From: Simmondsia chinensis
Taxonomy: Eukaryota > Streptophyta > Magnoliopsida > Caryophyllales > Simmondsiaceae
Assembly (NCBI GenBank): GCA_018398585.1
Contig: JAGTTD010000001.1
Coordinates: 3,102,501 to 3,166,500, forward strand
DNA length: 64,000 nt
Direction: 5' to 3'
Shown here one piece after another: positions 49,996 to 61,260 of the stretch. The translations under genes were made by a program, and so were the position numbers. Below the pieces are notes generated by a model, which saw only the letters and a program-made list of their open reading frames with translations, was not told where the DNA came from and ran no database searches. How positions within the stretch are numbered: the stretch's first letter is position 1; every line of letters begins with the position of its first letter.

Positions 49996-52900
49996 TCAAG
50001 GAACGCAGACCCTTTCATGGGTCTTCACAGTTACTTGATCCCGGTCATCTGGGGTTGTGTTCTCAGTTGGTTGGATTTTCATCAGCTTCTTCTCTGTTAT
50101 GCTTTTGAATTTCGCTTGGCTAGCTAGCTTGTCGGTTTCCTTAACAATGTCTTCAATTCTCGCTGCAGTCTCTGTCAACAATGTTACTAGTGTAGCTAAT
50201 GGCAAAACCTCGATTACAAATGTTTTAGTGGAATTTTCAGTTTGCACACCATTTGTATCAGTAGAATCCTCAGTTGTTGGTTGTGGTGGTGGCTGTGGAC
50301 TGTAAGGGAGCGATTCGAGAGTGTCATGAAGCTCTTGCACTGCAGCGTTCAGGTCACTAACATTGAGATTGATTTTCGAGGATTTCCTCATTGTTTTGAT
50401 TGTCATGGCCAGATCTCTCAAGACACCTGAGGAGCAACAACTCAGCTTCATGCAGCTATCCTTCATTTGCTGCTTCAGGAATTCGGGTGCCTGCAAACGT
50501 CGAAGTTTCTTTTTTTTTTGAGTATTGGCTTTTCGCTTTTGTAGTTCAAAATAATCCACCAAAACTACTATTTTTTTTTGTTTTTTCAAATATGATGTGG
50601 TTTTTAAGGAAAACTATCCCTTAGGAAAATTATCCTTTTTGGAAGCATGCTTGTATTAGATGCGGCAAAGCAATATGGAAAGATCAAAGCATAGTTTAGT
50701 ATCATTTTCTGTTTGTAGTTTTTGATTTTTTTAGAAACTGCAAGCCATATTTTGGAAACATTTCTAGTTTCTTGTTTTCAGATTTTCCCTATTTTGAGTA
50801 AAAACTAAAAACATTTAACCAAAAACTGTTTAGAACCTACAAAAACCAAAAACTGCCAATAGAAAATGATACCAATGATGTTCTAAAATAGGAAGTGAAA
50901 TCATCAAAAACCAAAAACTGCCAATAGAAAATGATACCAATGATGTTCTAAAATAGGAAGTGAAATCATTGTTCTCGGTTGGAGGGGAAGTATGTTTTTT
51001 GGCTTGATTTACCTGCATATGTGAGTTTATGCAGCTGTTGAGACTGTCGACGCAGTAAGCTGCGCTCCTTGTGGTTGCGCCAACCTTAAGGTACTGTTTC
51101 CACGGATAACCAAAATAAAAGTTACCATGTGCAGGCTCCCATCTTGCTAAATTTGCCTGTATGGATGTATAGTATAAAGTTATGGCGAGTCTGCATAGAA
51201 ACAATAATTGAAAAATGCTAGTGTAGAAAATTGTATACTCCAATATTTTTGCCTACCATAGTTTCTTCTGTTGCCTTTGAGTTAAGTACACACTTGTATC
51301 CCTGCATCCTTTTGGTAAAATCTTCACTGACAGATGAGGCATCCTCGTTCCTGAAGTACTGAGCTACAGATCCTGTGTTCATGGCAACAAAGAAAGAGGA
51401 TATGCTATGAGCGGTAAGGTACTATACAAACAAAGTCATTTTGCGATAATTTATTGCTCAAGTATCCAGACATTTCAATATATAAAATGAGGTATCTTGA
51501 GGTTTAAAACTTATCATTTAAGTACTTTCTGCTATAACTTTGCGATATGTCTGTTGAAAAATATTGACATGAAACATAATTCAAAAAATATATAGGTACA
51601 CTCAGTCAAAATTAGGTTTTTAACCTAATCTAACGGATGTTTTTTTTTTTCATAAACACCAACTCAACTCATGTATACTATTGTAATTATGTGACGTATT
51701 AACATTTATGGTGAAAGTTCATCAGAGTCTAGCCAGAAGTCATCGAATTATGACACAAGTACCTTGGTGATGAAATTTTTAAATTTAATGGTACCTCATT
51801 ATAGACATTAAAACATCAAGGTTACTAGGAGCTAAACGCTTAAACCTCAGGGTACCTAATTAATAAATTCTCTTATATTAGAGCAAATTATATGTACCTT
51901 CAAGGGAATCTGCTAGTTTCTCTAGGTTGCTGATGATCTGACGGTGCAACTGATCTCCGGCCCAAACAGGCCAAAAGAGCATGCTTATCAATATACATAT
52001 CGCAGTACCGATTGCAATTGTCGACACCCTTTGCTGTGCCAGCATGAACAAGCTGTCCACACGATAGCCAGAAACCGAGACGAGGCTGAATGTGAGGATG
52101 AAGATCATAGCACCGTAATCAAAACGAGTCTTCACTGTAGGAATAAACCTAGAGAAAGTGGCTGCTGCAGCTGCATATGGTGCAGAAACTAGCAAGTATC
52201 ACATATTGCCCTCTTTTTCTTTTAAGATTTTGTGCATGTAATTTGACTAATTGATGCAACATGCGAGATGAGATTTTAAGAGTTTAAAAAATATTTATTA
52301 TATTTTATAAGGTTTTGTTAGGATTAGGATGGATTGCAATGTTTATTTTATAGTTAAATTCTTATTTTTATTTAAGTTTTTTCCTTATTAGTTAACTATT
52401 TGTCTCTTTTGTTATCCCTAGGGATTACTGTGAATATAACTTTGTAATTCATTACTTTTAGTTCTAAGGAAATATTAGAGTTTCATTCATGGGTAGCAAC
52501 GTTATGCTACATTACTCACCAAATATGAAAACAGAGGTTCCAAGAATTATAGGCTCAAACTTCTCTCCAGAATGGCTCGCAACCCAATGAATCCCAACTC
52601 CTAGAGACCCAGCAACAACTGTTGCTATAGTCCTGTTGATGCATTTGCTGAGGGTTGCACCTGCAAAATACATGTAAACAAAATTTTACTTCCCTATAAA
52701 CTGTTACAAAATAACGAATGAAAATCCATCAAATTTATTTTTATCTCGGATTTTATAGTATAGTTTAGCTGAACATTTACCTACTGTATACTCCAATACT
52801 ACCACAACTGTCATAACTGCCCACATAGCATTCCTCCCAACCCCGTCATACAGAGGCCTCATATAATAGAACAGCGACACTATCGAAAGTGCTAGTCCTA

Positions 52901-53129
52901 CTTTGAGGCAATGAATGAACTTCTTTGGCTCTGCGACCCCTATTTTCCAGGACTTAACCAAAAATTGCCATATTTTCATCGCGAATCCCATTATCAAACT
53001 CTGTAACTTCGTCCAGATTCTTTGTCCAACCCCACTCTCAGGCTCTAGAACTTTCTGTGTCCCGTCAGGCACATTGATCTTCCACTCCAGTTTCCCTGAC
53101 GTTTCCTCTCTGTCAACCATCTTAGACAT
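49996..53129 (-). CDS. Aluminium-activated malate transporter (ALMT)
   Basis: Anion channel of the ALMT family; members release malate or other anions across plasma membrane or tonoplast in Al tolerance, guard cells and mineral nutrition. Six exons, minus: 53129-52781, 52660-52520, 52188-51898, 51372-51257, 51156-51013, 50490-49996; GT-AG; 1536 nt, 511 aa. Family blocks in order: [39 protein letters not shown], then [19 protein letters not shown] and [11 protein letters not shown] (membrane part), and the ALMT-specific WEP motif at 305-307 in ARWEPAHG. The C-terminal half is cytosolic with a Pro-rich stretch (SPQPPPQPT). The N-terminus is about 65 residues longer than in short ALMTs before the first membrane block. 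Which ALMT clade, and so which membrane, I cannot say. Confidence 0.93.
50840..50969. repeat. Perfect 65-bp tandem duplication in ALMT intron 5
   Basis: Two adjacent identical 65-bp units, 50840-50904 and 50905-50969, starting CAAAAACCAAAAACTGCCAA and ending GGAAGTGAAATCAT. No mismatch, so very recent or an assembly artefact. The intron also carries further AAAACTAAAAAC words. Confidence 0.92.
51444..51872. mobile_element. Foldback repeat in ALMT intron 3
   Basis: Left GATAATTTATTGCTCAAGTA and TGAGGTATCTTGAGGTTTAA; right, complemented, GAGAATTTATTAATTAGGTA and CCCTGAGGTTTAAGCG. An inverted-repeat element of about 430 bp. Related sequence occurs at 17390-17470 and inside both GGCYCCGTTTG MITEs. 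Confidence 0.6.
52260..52519 (+). repeat. LTR-like fragment in ALMT intron 2
   Basis: GGTTTTGTTAGGATTAGG, ATATAACTTTGTAATTCATT and GGGTAGCAACGTTATGC match the repeat at 47710-48000. It runs up to the exon 2 splice donor at 52519. Confidence 0.55.
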
Positions 53130-53194
53130 TTTTTTTTCCCTCTCTTATAGTGTAAAATGCTGCTGGGTATGCTATACAAAAGCGCTATGAACTG

Positions 53195-53206
53195 CTTATA
53201 TAAGCT
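53195..53206 (-). promoter_or_regulatory. Candidate ALMT TATA box
   Basis: GCTTATATAAGC, a palindromic TATA box about 70 bp upstream of the ALMT start codon. Position fits a short leader. Confidence 0.4.
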
Positions 53207-53209
53207 AAA

Positions 53210-55950
53210 GTGCAGTTCAGAGATATGGGGTTGAAGGGTAACGCACCCGGTATACGAGGAAAGATTCAATCTTTGGTGTAAATGCTAGTGGGACTTCTGG
53301 TGTTATGTCAATGCATATGCTTTTTCACATTGCTAGTTCCTTCCCGTATATAAATAGAGGTCTCCTTTTTCTCTTTAGTGCAAGTACAGAAAGTTGTACT
53401 GATAAGTAGGTAAATTGCTCAACTTTATGGTTCACTAGTGACCAAGATTTGCATTTACTTTTTGCTGAAATTTTCTAAGGAAATGGGCTGATGTTTCCAA
53501 TACAGTCTGATGATAAAAAACTTTTTGATGAAATTCAAGTGTCATCTTCCACTATCATTTACTTTGTTAATTGTCATTAACCCGAGTTTTTAGGTTCTTG
53601 TAATCATCATTTGTTATTGATCAGATTAATTATATTCAATGGTTGAGCACATTGCGTCATTAGCATGATAAGTTTATGATTATATGTTGATTAGAATAGA
53701 CTTTTGCAGGGAAGTTGAGAAGATGCTATGGAATCAACTATCCCAAGAGGGAAAGTTATGAGGTAAAGGTTCAGATTAGTTTTGTACTCTTAACATGTTC
53801 CTTCACAAGAATGTTCATTGAGCATAGAGCATGAATAATACACATGCTTACTTCATATCTTATATCGGGATTAAATAGATGTTAAGAGTGGTGCGTTAAG
53901 GATTCTAACTCAATACCTCTCGGTCAAAGAGGTTCCACAATCATGTCGAGAAACTAATTATCTCAAAAGTTTAAGCTATTAGGTGAAGAGTTATGGATGT
54001 TTTCTTTTTGTGAAGGTAAGGAGAACTAGACATGCTATTGATAGGTAGTTGGCCTAGTGCATTAGCACATACAATTCTCCCAAGTTTCTAAAACAAATAC
54101 CGTTCTACTCTTCCTCAGCCTTGCCAAATACGAGAAACTCAAGCACCTTCAAACTTAGTAAGAATCTCCCAGATGTTCATTGTAATGGTCCTAATCTGCC
54201 ATTATGAATGATTTTATACTCTAACAGAATAACAAAAGAAAATCCCTTGGAGCTTGGAGTATGCATGAGAGAGAGGAGATCTAAAGCTGTAATATTTGGT
54301 TTCTGATGTAAAGAGGCCAATGTGGAGGCTTATATATGCATTAGCCACTAATGTCATGCTCCTTTCTGTTCTGACCTAAATGATGTGATGCAGTGCAATC
54401 CCATGTTATAAACATCATCCACATCACCATCAACCAATGCATCATGTAATGAACTTTTTTGGCAAGGGGGTTTGAGAAAAATTAAAAAAAAAAATCAGGT
54501 TATACGAGCGATAAGAAAGGCTGATAACCGTTGAAAGCATCTAAGTAATAAGCTCACCCCCGAGATGAGTGCTTTCCTATTCAGACTAGCACTACTTGGT
54601 AAAATAGGTTCTTTTAGAATCAATTTCAAACTATCTGTTAGTGATTGTAATAATCCCAATATGTGGAGGTAAAAGGCCTATGGGTCATGAACTTCTTTTC
54701 ACAGAGAAGCAGCAATGACGGTATTTAGGGAATAAGCATTGGCTAACCACTGTGACGTGAAATGTTCATGCATGTTTGTTGCTAGGGACAAAAAGATCAA
54801 GTTGGTAAGGACGAAAATATCTTTTCAGCAGTGGGAAATTTTCCACAGTGGACGAAAGTCTAACGGAGCAATGCCGCATGAGGGTAGAAGGCCCACGTAT
54901 AGCATTTCGGTATTTCTGCAGGTTTCCTCAAATAGTCCAAGCTTCATTGTCTTCTTTTTTATGATCTTAACCCACTTCCCCCTCCCTTTCGCTCTTCTCA
55001 GATCTGAGGTTTTTTTGTAGCTGGATATCATTAGGGTTAGCGGTGAGGGGATTAGAACCTAGTTCTTGCTTGAATTTTTGACTAAGCAAAAAAATTTTGG
55101 GTTATAATTGGACAGCTCATTTGGTGCCCACCGTTTAAAATCCCTGAACTAGGATGTCGCAGTTGAGGGCAACGTTAGGAAGTCCAGAGATGTCGACAGG
55201 GTCTTGGAGAGATATATCTTTTCTGTTTAAAAGCCTATCTACCCTGGAAGTGACTCAGTCTAAGCTAGGGTCTAGTGGCTGGAAATTATCAAAAAAAAAA
55301 AAAAAAAAAAGGACTGCTCGTTGTTTTCTTGTGAATGCCACATCCATTAGCTGTATGGTTGAAGTTTGAACTGGGTCCAATAATTTTACATCTTGTGTCT
55401 TTGGTATATGGCAGCTACGTTACTCTTTTCTGTAGAGATAGGTCAGATGACTTATTATCAATAGAATTGAATGAACTGCTTTTTCTATATCATGTGTATT
55501 TGGTACATATGTAGGTTCAGGTTCAGGTTCAGGTTCTCATATTTGTTGCTAGCAGGTTACTCATATCTTCACGCAAGAGAATCAGACAGTTAATTGGCTC
55601 ATAGCATTAGGTCATCGTCAGAGTGGCAACACCAGAGTTAATGAATATTTGTTGCAGAAGTTAGGGATGATCGTTAGTGCTAATTTACTAGATCAGGCTT
55701 CCTATCAGTAGTTCACCTAGTATTTTCCTTACCTCTATCAAGCAAAAAGTAGGAACTTAGAGTTCTTGGTACGACATCAAGGGGGTAAATTTCAAATATG
55801 AACACAAATGGGTTACACAAAATCATGGAGATGACTCAGATGACATTCAGGTTCATTTCCCCATTCATATTTAATTAGTTGATATTGTAACTGAAGCGCA
55901 GCTCATTTTTTCCCCCCTTAAATTCTGCTTCGTTTTGGTGTTGTAAGGGT
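53210..55950. other. Gene-free intergenic region
   Basis: No gene recognised. 53890-53990 is an LTR fragment (complement reads GAGATAATTAGTTTCTCGACA). 55290-55310 is a poly(A) run. 55515-55535 has three AGGTTC units. Short open frames have no recognisable domain. Confidence 0.45.
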
Positions 55951-55979
55951 TCTTTTTGGTTGCCTTTTTCCAATGGGAA

Positions 55980-56490
55980 AATGACATTATTACTGTTGAA
56001 AATCAGCATTATTTGTAGAACTCTTCAGTTAGAGCTGGTAAAATTTGACACGACAGATAACATGATTATGACTTCACATGACTTGGTTTTTAGCTTCAAT
56101 TCACTATGGTTTACTTTTTTGGGCTAATCCGGTGAGATATTGCGTTCATTATATTAGTATCGGGAAGATGTCAGTTCCTACCAATGTGGCATCGATCCTG
56201 CTTTTGTGGTCTACTTGGTGCACTCGCCCAAATACATCTCATGGAGTGGCATTGATATCAGGTTTGCTCCTACCTGTAGAAAAGCTAACTTTGTAGCGGA
56301 TTATTTTGCAAAGTTGGGTGTCACAATTTTTGACCTACTGATAACTCGGCTTTGATCGTGGTGTGCATCAATAGCTCCCAAATATTCACCTGGTATTTGT
56401 TTTCCTTATTTTCCATTTTTTGCTATTATCTTGTATCCTTATATACACGAGGAATTCTCCTCTACTAAATACCTAAGAAAATTTTACTGA
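55980..56490 (+). pseudogene. LINE RNase-H-like C-terminus and 3' end
   Basis: The frame at 56278-56325 reads KANFVADYFAKLGV, the closing ANxVADxLAK-G block of the RNase H domain in plant L1-type LINEs. A 3' UTR follows, ending CCTTATATACACGAGG and ATTCTCCTCTACTAAATACC. 5'-truncated and frame-broken. A more decayed copy of the same block may lie at 56998-57060. Confidence 0.65.
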
Positions 56491-57139
56491 GTTTTAAGCC
56501 CGATCCACAAAGTTATTACATAAGATGTCCATATAGAAAGCAAAATAGAATTCTATCTTAAAACTAATGAGCATCTGGTAGAGTAGTTTACCGGACTTAT
56601 ATATTGATCTATTTTCTTTTATAACTCTAATGTGAAATTTCTTACTGTACTCATATGTATAGTCTTTAACATCGTCTGAGATTTAAATCTCCGACGTGAC
56701 TAAAAAACAAAACCCTAATAAGAACAAGAGGAATTAAAAGAAAGAGACAAAGGGAAAAGAGGGACCCAATTTAGCACATTCAAGAAAGTGCGAATATCCT
56801 AACTTGGAAAGGCCTTTCTTTTTTAAATTTTTTTCTTTTTTTTAATTGGATGGGCAGCATAGCACTTGTTATGAATTAATTATTAATTAATTAATATAAT
56901 CAACATAATTATCTTATCACATCTCTTCTATTACTAGTGCTCTCGTCGTGATTAAGTTAGGTCATTCTCAATCCTATGTTAAATTTAAAGCCTGACTATA
57001 TTTAACGTGACTATTTTATAAAGTTAGGTGTATAAAGATTGTACCTTTTTATAGTTTGACCTTGATCATGGCAAGTCTTGTTTGTATTCTAATACTGTTT
57101 TATTTTGACTTTTGTATATACTAGTGAACGTTTTGTATA

Positions 57140-57365
57140 CACCTAAATGGGTACCAATATGCAAGTACTGGATCTCATTAGAACTCCGAAGTTAAGCGTG
57201 CTTCCACATGAGTAGTACTCTGAGAAGTCCTCGTGCACCCCTCAGGTTGAGGGTTCTCGGAAACAGTCTCTCTTCTGGGTAGCACCCTGAAGGGGGAAGG
57301 CTGCGTATATCCACCCTCCAACCTTGTTTAGGCAGGAGCCCTTAGAACACTAGGAATGTTGCCTT
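57140..57365 (+). mobile_element. 5S-rRNA-headed SINE, copy 8
   Basis: Plus strand. GAACTCCGAAGTTAAGCGTG, then a small deletion in the middle of the 5S part (GAGTAGTACTCTGAGAAGTCC), then CTCGTGCACCCCTCAGG and the tail (CTGAAGGGGGAAGG, GGCTGCGTATATCCACC, GGAGCCCTTAGAACACTAGG, ATGTTGCC). Flanks TAGTGAACGTTT and TAGTGAACATTT. Confidence 0.85.
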
Positions 57366-57507
57366 TAGTGAACATTTATATTCTTGTAATTTTGAGCAGA
57401 TTTTTCTCTTTCTAATTATCAAAAAGTATCCAAATATGCTCGATATGGTTTTGAAATATCATTTGTTTATCGCTCATTTATCATAGCCTTTTTTTTTTAT
57501 CATAATA

Positions 57508-57604
57508 ATGATGATGATGATGATGATGATGATAATAATAATAATAATAATAATAAAAAATAATTATTATTATTATTATTATTGTTGTTGTTGTTGTTGT
57601 TGTT
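57508..57604. repeat. Compound trinucleotide microsatellite
   Basis: (ATG)n, (ATA)n, then (TTA)n and (TTG)n blocks in series, so partly self-complementary. No gene. Confidence 0.9.
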
Positions 57605-58191
57605 TGATATTAATTTATTTTTTGATTTTCTTTCTTGTGAAATTGAAAGGTCTTAACAATAATATTCTTATGATCTAATTTTTCTACTATGCCAAAAATA
57701 AATAACTAAAAATCAAAAATATGAAAACTTATTTTTTAGAAATTGGTTTTATATTTTCAAAAATCAACAATAAATGAAAAATGATATCTTTTTGCTGTGC
57801 TAGTTTGTTTATTTAGCAGGAACCTGTTAAAGCACTGAATTGTTATTATTGTAATAAGAAAAATATAATTAGTTTATGTTGTGTCCAAAAAATGGCGTTT
57901 TGGAAGGGGAGCTTGTCAATTTGAAAAGCAGGCTCACCTCTCAGGTTCAAGTTATAGATCACTACCTAAAATTTATTTATTTATTTATTTATTTATTAAA
58001 AAACAAAAGGGGTCGTGGCTGCATGTTATGTTGGTCTCTCTCTCTCTTTCAAACTCTATGGCCCCACTCTCAACTAACGAAGCTTTCATACACTCAATTG
58101 GTCACAATTAGTCATCAAACTCAAATTTTAGAATATTTAGTTATCTAACTTCTATTAAAAATTTTACTTGATAGCCCAAGAATATATATAT

Positions 58192-58481
58192 GGTGATATT
58201 CTTATGAGAGAGTGAGAGCGTGAGAGGGGCGAATTCTGGCCCTCTATTGTCATAGACGGTTAAAATTTATTGGACATTAAAAAATAAAATTTACGGGCAA
58301 GATTTATTGAGTATTGAAAGAAAACAATTTTCCTCCCTTAGCCCTTCTTTTTTCTACCTCATGAAAAGGTATGGGTAGTAAATTGTTATTTTTCTTTAGT
58401 GTTCAACAAATCTTAGCCGTCCATTATAATGGAGGGCCAAGATTCGCCTCCCTCACGCTCTCACCCTCTTATAAGCACGCC

Positions 58482-58484
<3 letters not shown>
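58192..58484. mobile_element. Long-TIR MITE framed by TA repeats, copy 2
   Basis: Same family and size as 631-925. Left GGTGATATTCTTATGAGAG, right complement GGTGGCGTGCTTATAAGAGG; both arms hold the CCCTCTATTGTCATAGACGG/CCCTCCATTATAATGGA block. Flanked left by ATATATATA and right by a long (TA)n. Confidence 0.8.

Positions 58485-58542
<58 letters not shown>
58485..58542. repeat. (TA)n microsatellite
   Basis: About 28 TA units directly at the right end of the MITE. Confidence 0.95.
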
Positions 58543-58546
<4 letters not shown>

Positions 58547-58959
58547 ATTTTATATTTAAAAAGGTTTTTTATATATTATTATAAATAATACGGTAAAATA
58601 ATTATACGTTTTCTTGATGTAAGTCACATAATGCACCTCTTATAACACGTTCTATATTTTTTTTAATTAAAAAACAAATGATCAGTTAAAAAAATTAATA
58701 TTTATACCTAAATTAAGGGTCCATATTTAATATTTTGCTAACTTTTTCACTCAAATTCTAACTTATTTTTACTATGTGTTATCTTTTTCACTACCAATAT
58801 TACACATAACACTATCGAATAAAAGTCAAATAGGTTCAATTATATCCCTTTTTCACTCTATGAGTATTTTATAAGGACTTGTTACAGAACGTAAATACAA
58901 TTACATATATCTTTTTATTAATTTTAGAGTTCGGGTTGTGGGTAGTCTTCTACCTTGGG

Positions 58960-59060
58960 TGTTTTGGGTGTTTCTTTTTGTTAGCCTTCGAACTCTGCTG
59001 TGCATTATTGTACTTTCTCAAGCTTGTATTCAAATTATCAAAAAAAGAGCTGAATAATAA
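58960..59060 (+). mobile_element. LINE 3'-end fragment
   Basis: GTTAGCCTTCGAACTCTG then TTGTACTTTCTCAAGCTTG and CAAATTATCAAAAAAAG: a LINE 3' end in sense. Short. Confidence 0.4.
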
Positions 59061-59442
59061 ACAAACATATTAAATCCTGCTCAATTCACGTACGGTATTT
59101 TACTAAGTATAGAACTAAGCACATACTTCATATCATTTTTAATCTATAGTCTTCTTAATTATTGAATTTTTAAAATTAAATTCTAAAATAATTTTTACTT
59201 TCAAAAAATTACATATCTTACAATATATTAGATTGTAGAACAACAAATAAGATAAAGCATATAAACTAAAAATTTAGGGTTACTTCAGACAATAATTTTA
59301 GCTATTTTCTTATTGTATCAATTTTATTTTCTGTATAATTAAATTTGTTTTAATTATGTGTAATGTTAAATTAGTGTTAATTTTTAAATGATATCGTAAA
59401 ACACATTTACATTTGTGAACATTTACACTGTTTGTGAAAACT

Positions 59443-59530
59443 CTCTTTTTTTTTTTTTTTGATAGTTTAATTACAAATCCTAAAAAGCATAAAAATGCAG
59501 GTAGGACCCGAAGGCAGGAAACTATATATA
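59443..59530 (-). mobile_element. LINE 3'-end fragment
   Basis: Poly(T) then GATAGTTTAATTACAAATCC: complement of a LINE/retroposon 3' end with poly(A). 59060-59440 before it is AT-rich and empty. Confidence 0.4.
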
Positions 59531-59792
59531 TGTGCTATATACAGTTCAAATTTCAGCCACAGAGTGATAAATTTTTAATATTAGACTTTACTGAAATAAT
59601 TTTAATTATATAAGGACTAAATTGACATAATTAAAAATATAAGGATATATAAATTATTGGCAGTGTTAGGCTCTTCCCCACAAGACCAGCGTAACGGTGT
59701 TTATATGCAATTTTACTATACTTCGTATCATAATTCACTAGATCTTACTGACTTTATTTCATAATTCTAGCGGTTTCTTTACCTTTCTAAAA

Positions 59793-60178
59793 GGGATTAT
59801 TTACGCTAAGGTCCATATAATTTATCCATTGTGTCAATTTAGTCCTTGTACTTTTAATTGTGTCAATTTAGTCCCTGTATAATTCAAAATGTGTCAATTT
59901 GGTCCTTAGAAAAAATTTAATGTCAATTTTTTAATAAAATTTTTAATGGTTCGGTCATGAATTGGGTTAAATGGAGTAAGAGGATAAATTTATAATAAGT
60001 TGCTTGCATCTAACATAATTTGCGGCTCAAAATTATGACATTAACTTAATTTAAATTTGACCAAAGGATTGAATTGATATATTTTGAATTGTTCACGGAC
60101 TAAATTGACACAATTAAAAGTAAAAAGATCAAATTAACATAATAAATAAAATAAATAGACTTTTGACGTAAATAACCC
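59793..60178. mobile_element. Foldback MITE, family D copy 2
   Basis: 386 bp. Left GGGATTATTTACGCTAAGG, right complement GGGTTATTTACGTCAAAAG; arms carry TGTGTCAATTTAGTCC and AATTCAAAATGTGTCAATTT words as in copy 1 (42085-42458). Confidence 0.75.
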
Positions 60179-60315
60179 AAAAAAATACTAAGGGGCACTT
60201 GGTAAGAGCAAAAATCGGTAGAAAATAAACAAGTGGGTCCAAGCACTAACAGTGGTGCATGCTCCACTTGCCTCTTTAATTTAAAAATTACAAAATGAAA
60301 CTTGTGTGGTGCCCT

Positions 60316-60660
60316 TTTTTTCGTTAATTAACAATAGAGTCATGGAGTACAACACACAACTTAATCAAGCGAGTCCTAAATCAACCAGAAAAAGAACGGG
60401 GACCTAAACAACAAAACCATACAAACAGGAAGACAAGAAAAAACAGGCAAAACATAACGAGCCACTAACACTGCTAGACAAGAGACATAAACATGACCAA
60501 CCAAAAGACAGGACAACGAAGCCATAAGTCTACTAAAGCAAGGCATTCAGCGAAAGCGCATCAAAACCGTCAAAATTCAGCCCTAATCTTTTCTCCATCT
60601 CCAGCATGCGCTTCGCGGCACAGATCTTGTCGACATCTTTAACACTCCGCTGATTCTATG
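60316..60660 (-). pseudogene. Retroposed 3' fragment with short coding tail
   Basis: Minus strand: a frame reading KICAAKRMLEMEKRLGLNF then DGFDALSLNALL-stop at about 60540-60640, followed by about 220 bp of 3' UTR-like sequence and A-rich end (poly(T) at 60318). Looks like the end of a plant LINE protein or another retroposed transcript. The protein is not firmly identified. Confidence 0.4.
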
Positions 60661-61019
60661 GTATTTTTTTTTTTTTTTTTTTAACCCCACCTAACAAAAA
60701 AATTAAACATTGTTGTATAGTCAAAGCTCAATATTAAAATATCTTCAAAAGAAGCTCCTATTAAAATAAAAATATATTATATGTTTAGTCATTATTTTTT
60801 TTCCTCATTAGACTACATGTACGATATCATTTCATTGGTGATGCGGAAATACAATTGTAGTGCAAAAGACACTATGTAAATTTTATTTCAAAGGAATAAA
60901 GAAATCTCTTGTCAAATATAAAGTTCATTGATTCTCCCTCGTCAAATCGGGTCCATCAATTGTTGAAAGAGCTTTTAAAGATTTTGTCGAGAGCTGTATT
61001 ACTGTTTTTTGGCATTTTT

Positions 61020-61260
61020 TTTTGGCTCCTATAGGGACCGAGTCCAATCATGCTGAGCTTCTTGTAATTTGGTTCGCCTTTGACATTTCTGCATCAAAAG
61101 AATGGTTATTGCAGCGAGATTTAATTAGTCATCGAGTTGAATTCTGCCTCTGTGGTTTTATGGATGTGCTACCTTGCTTCCCATTGTAATTGCCATTGTA
61201 GCACGTGTGTGGCCCAGCCCATACAACTAATGTTACCTTATTCTGTGTCCTATCCTTCCA
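61020..61260 (+). pseudogene. LINE RNase-H-like fragment
   Basis: The frame at 61025-61120 reads APIGTESNHAELLVIWFAFD then ISASKEWLL, matching the SN-AEL-A--- block of the plant LINE RNase H domain. Upstream and downstream are degenerate. Confidence 0.55.

Noticed and set aside
50057..50624. Plus-strand frames over ALMT exon 6
   Set aside because: Shadows of the ALMT last exon.
13958..57365. Cassandra-type TRIM elements as an explanation for the 5S sequences
   Set aside because: The copies are bounded by 13-20-bp target duplications and share a LINE 3' tail. TG...CA ends, paired direct repeats and primer-binding sites were not seen.
57508..57604. CRISPR-like array
   Set aside because: Trinucleotide microsatellite without spacers; plant nuclear DNA does not carry CRISPR arrays.
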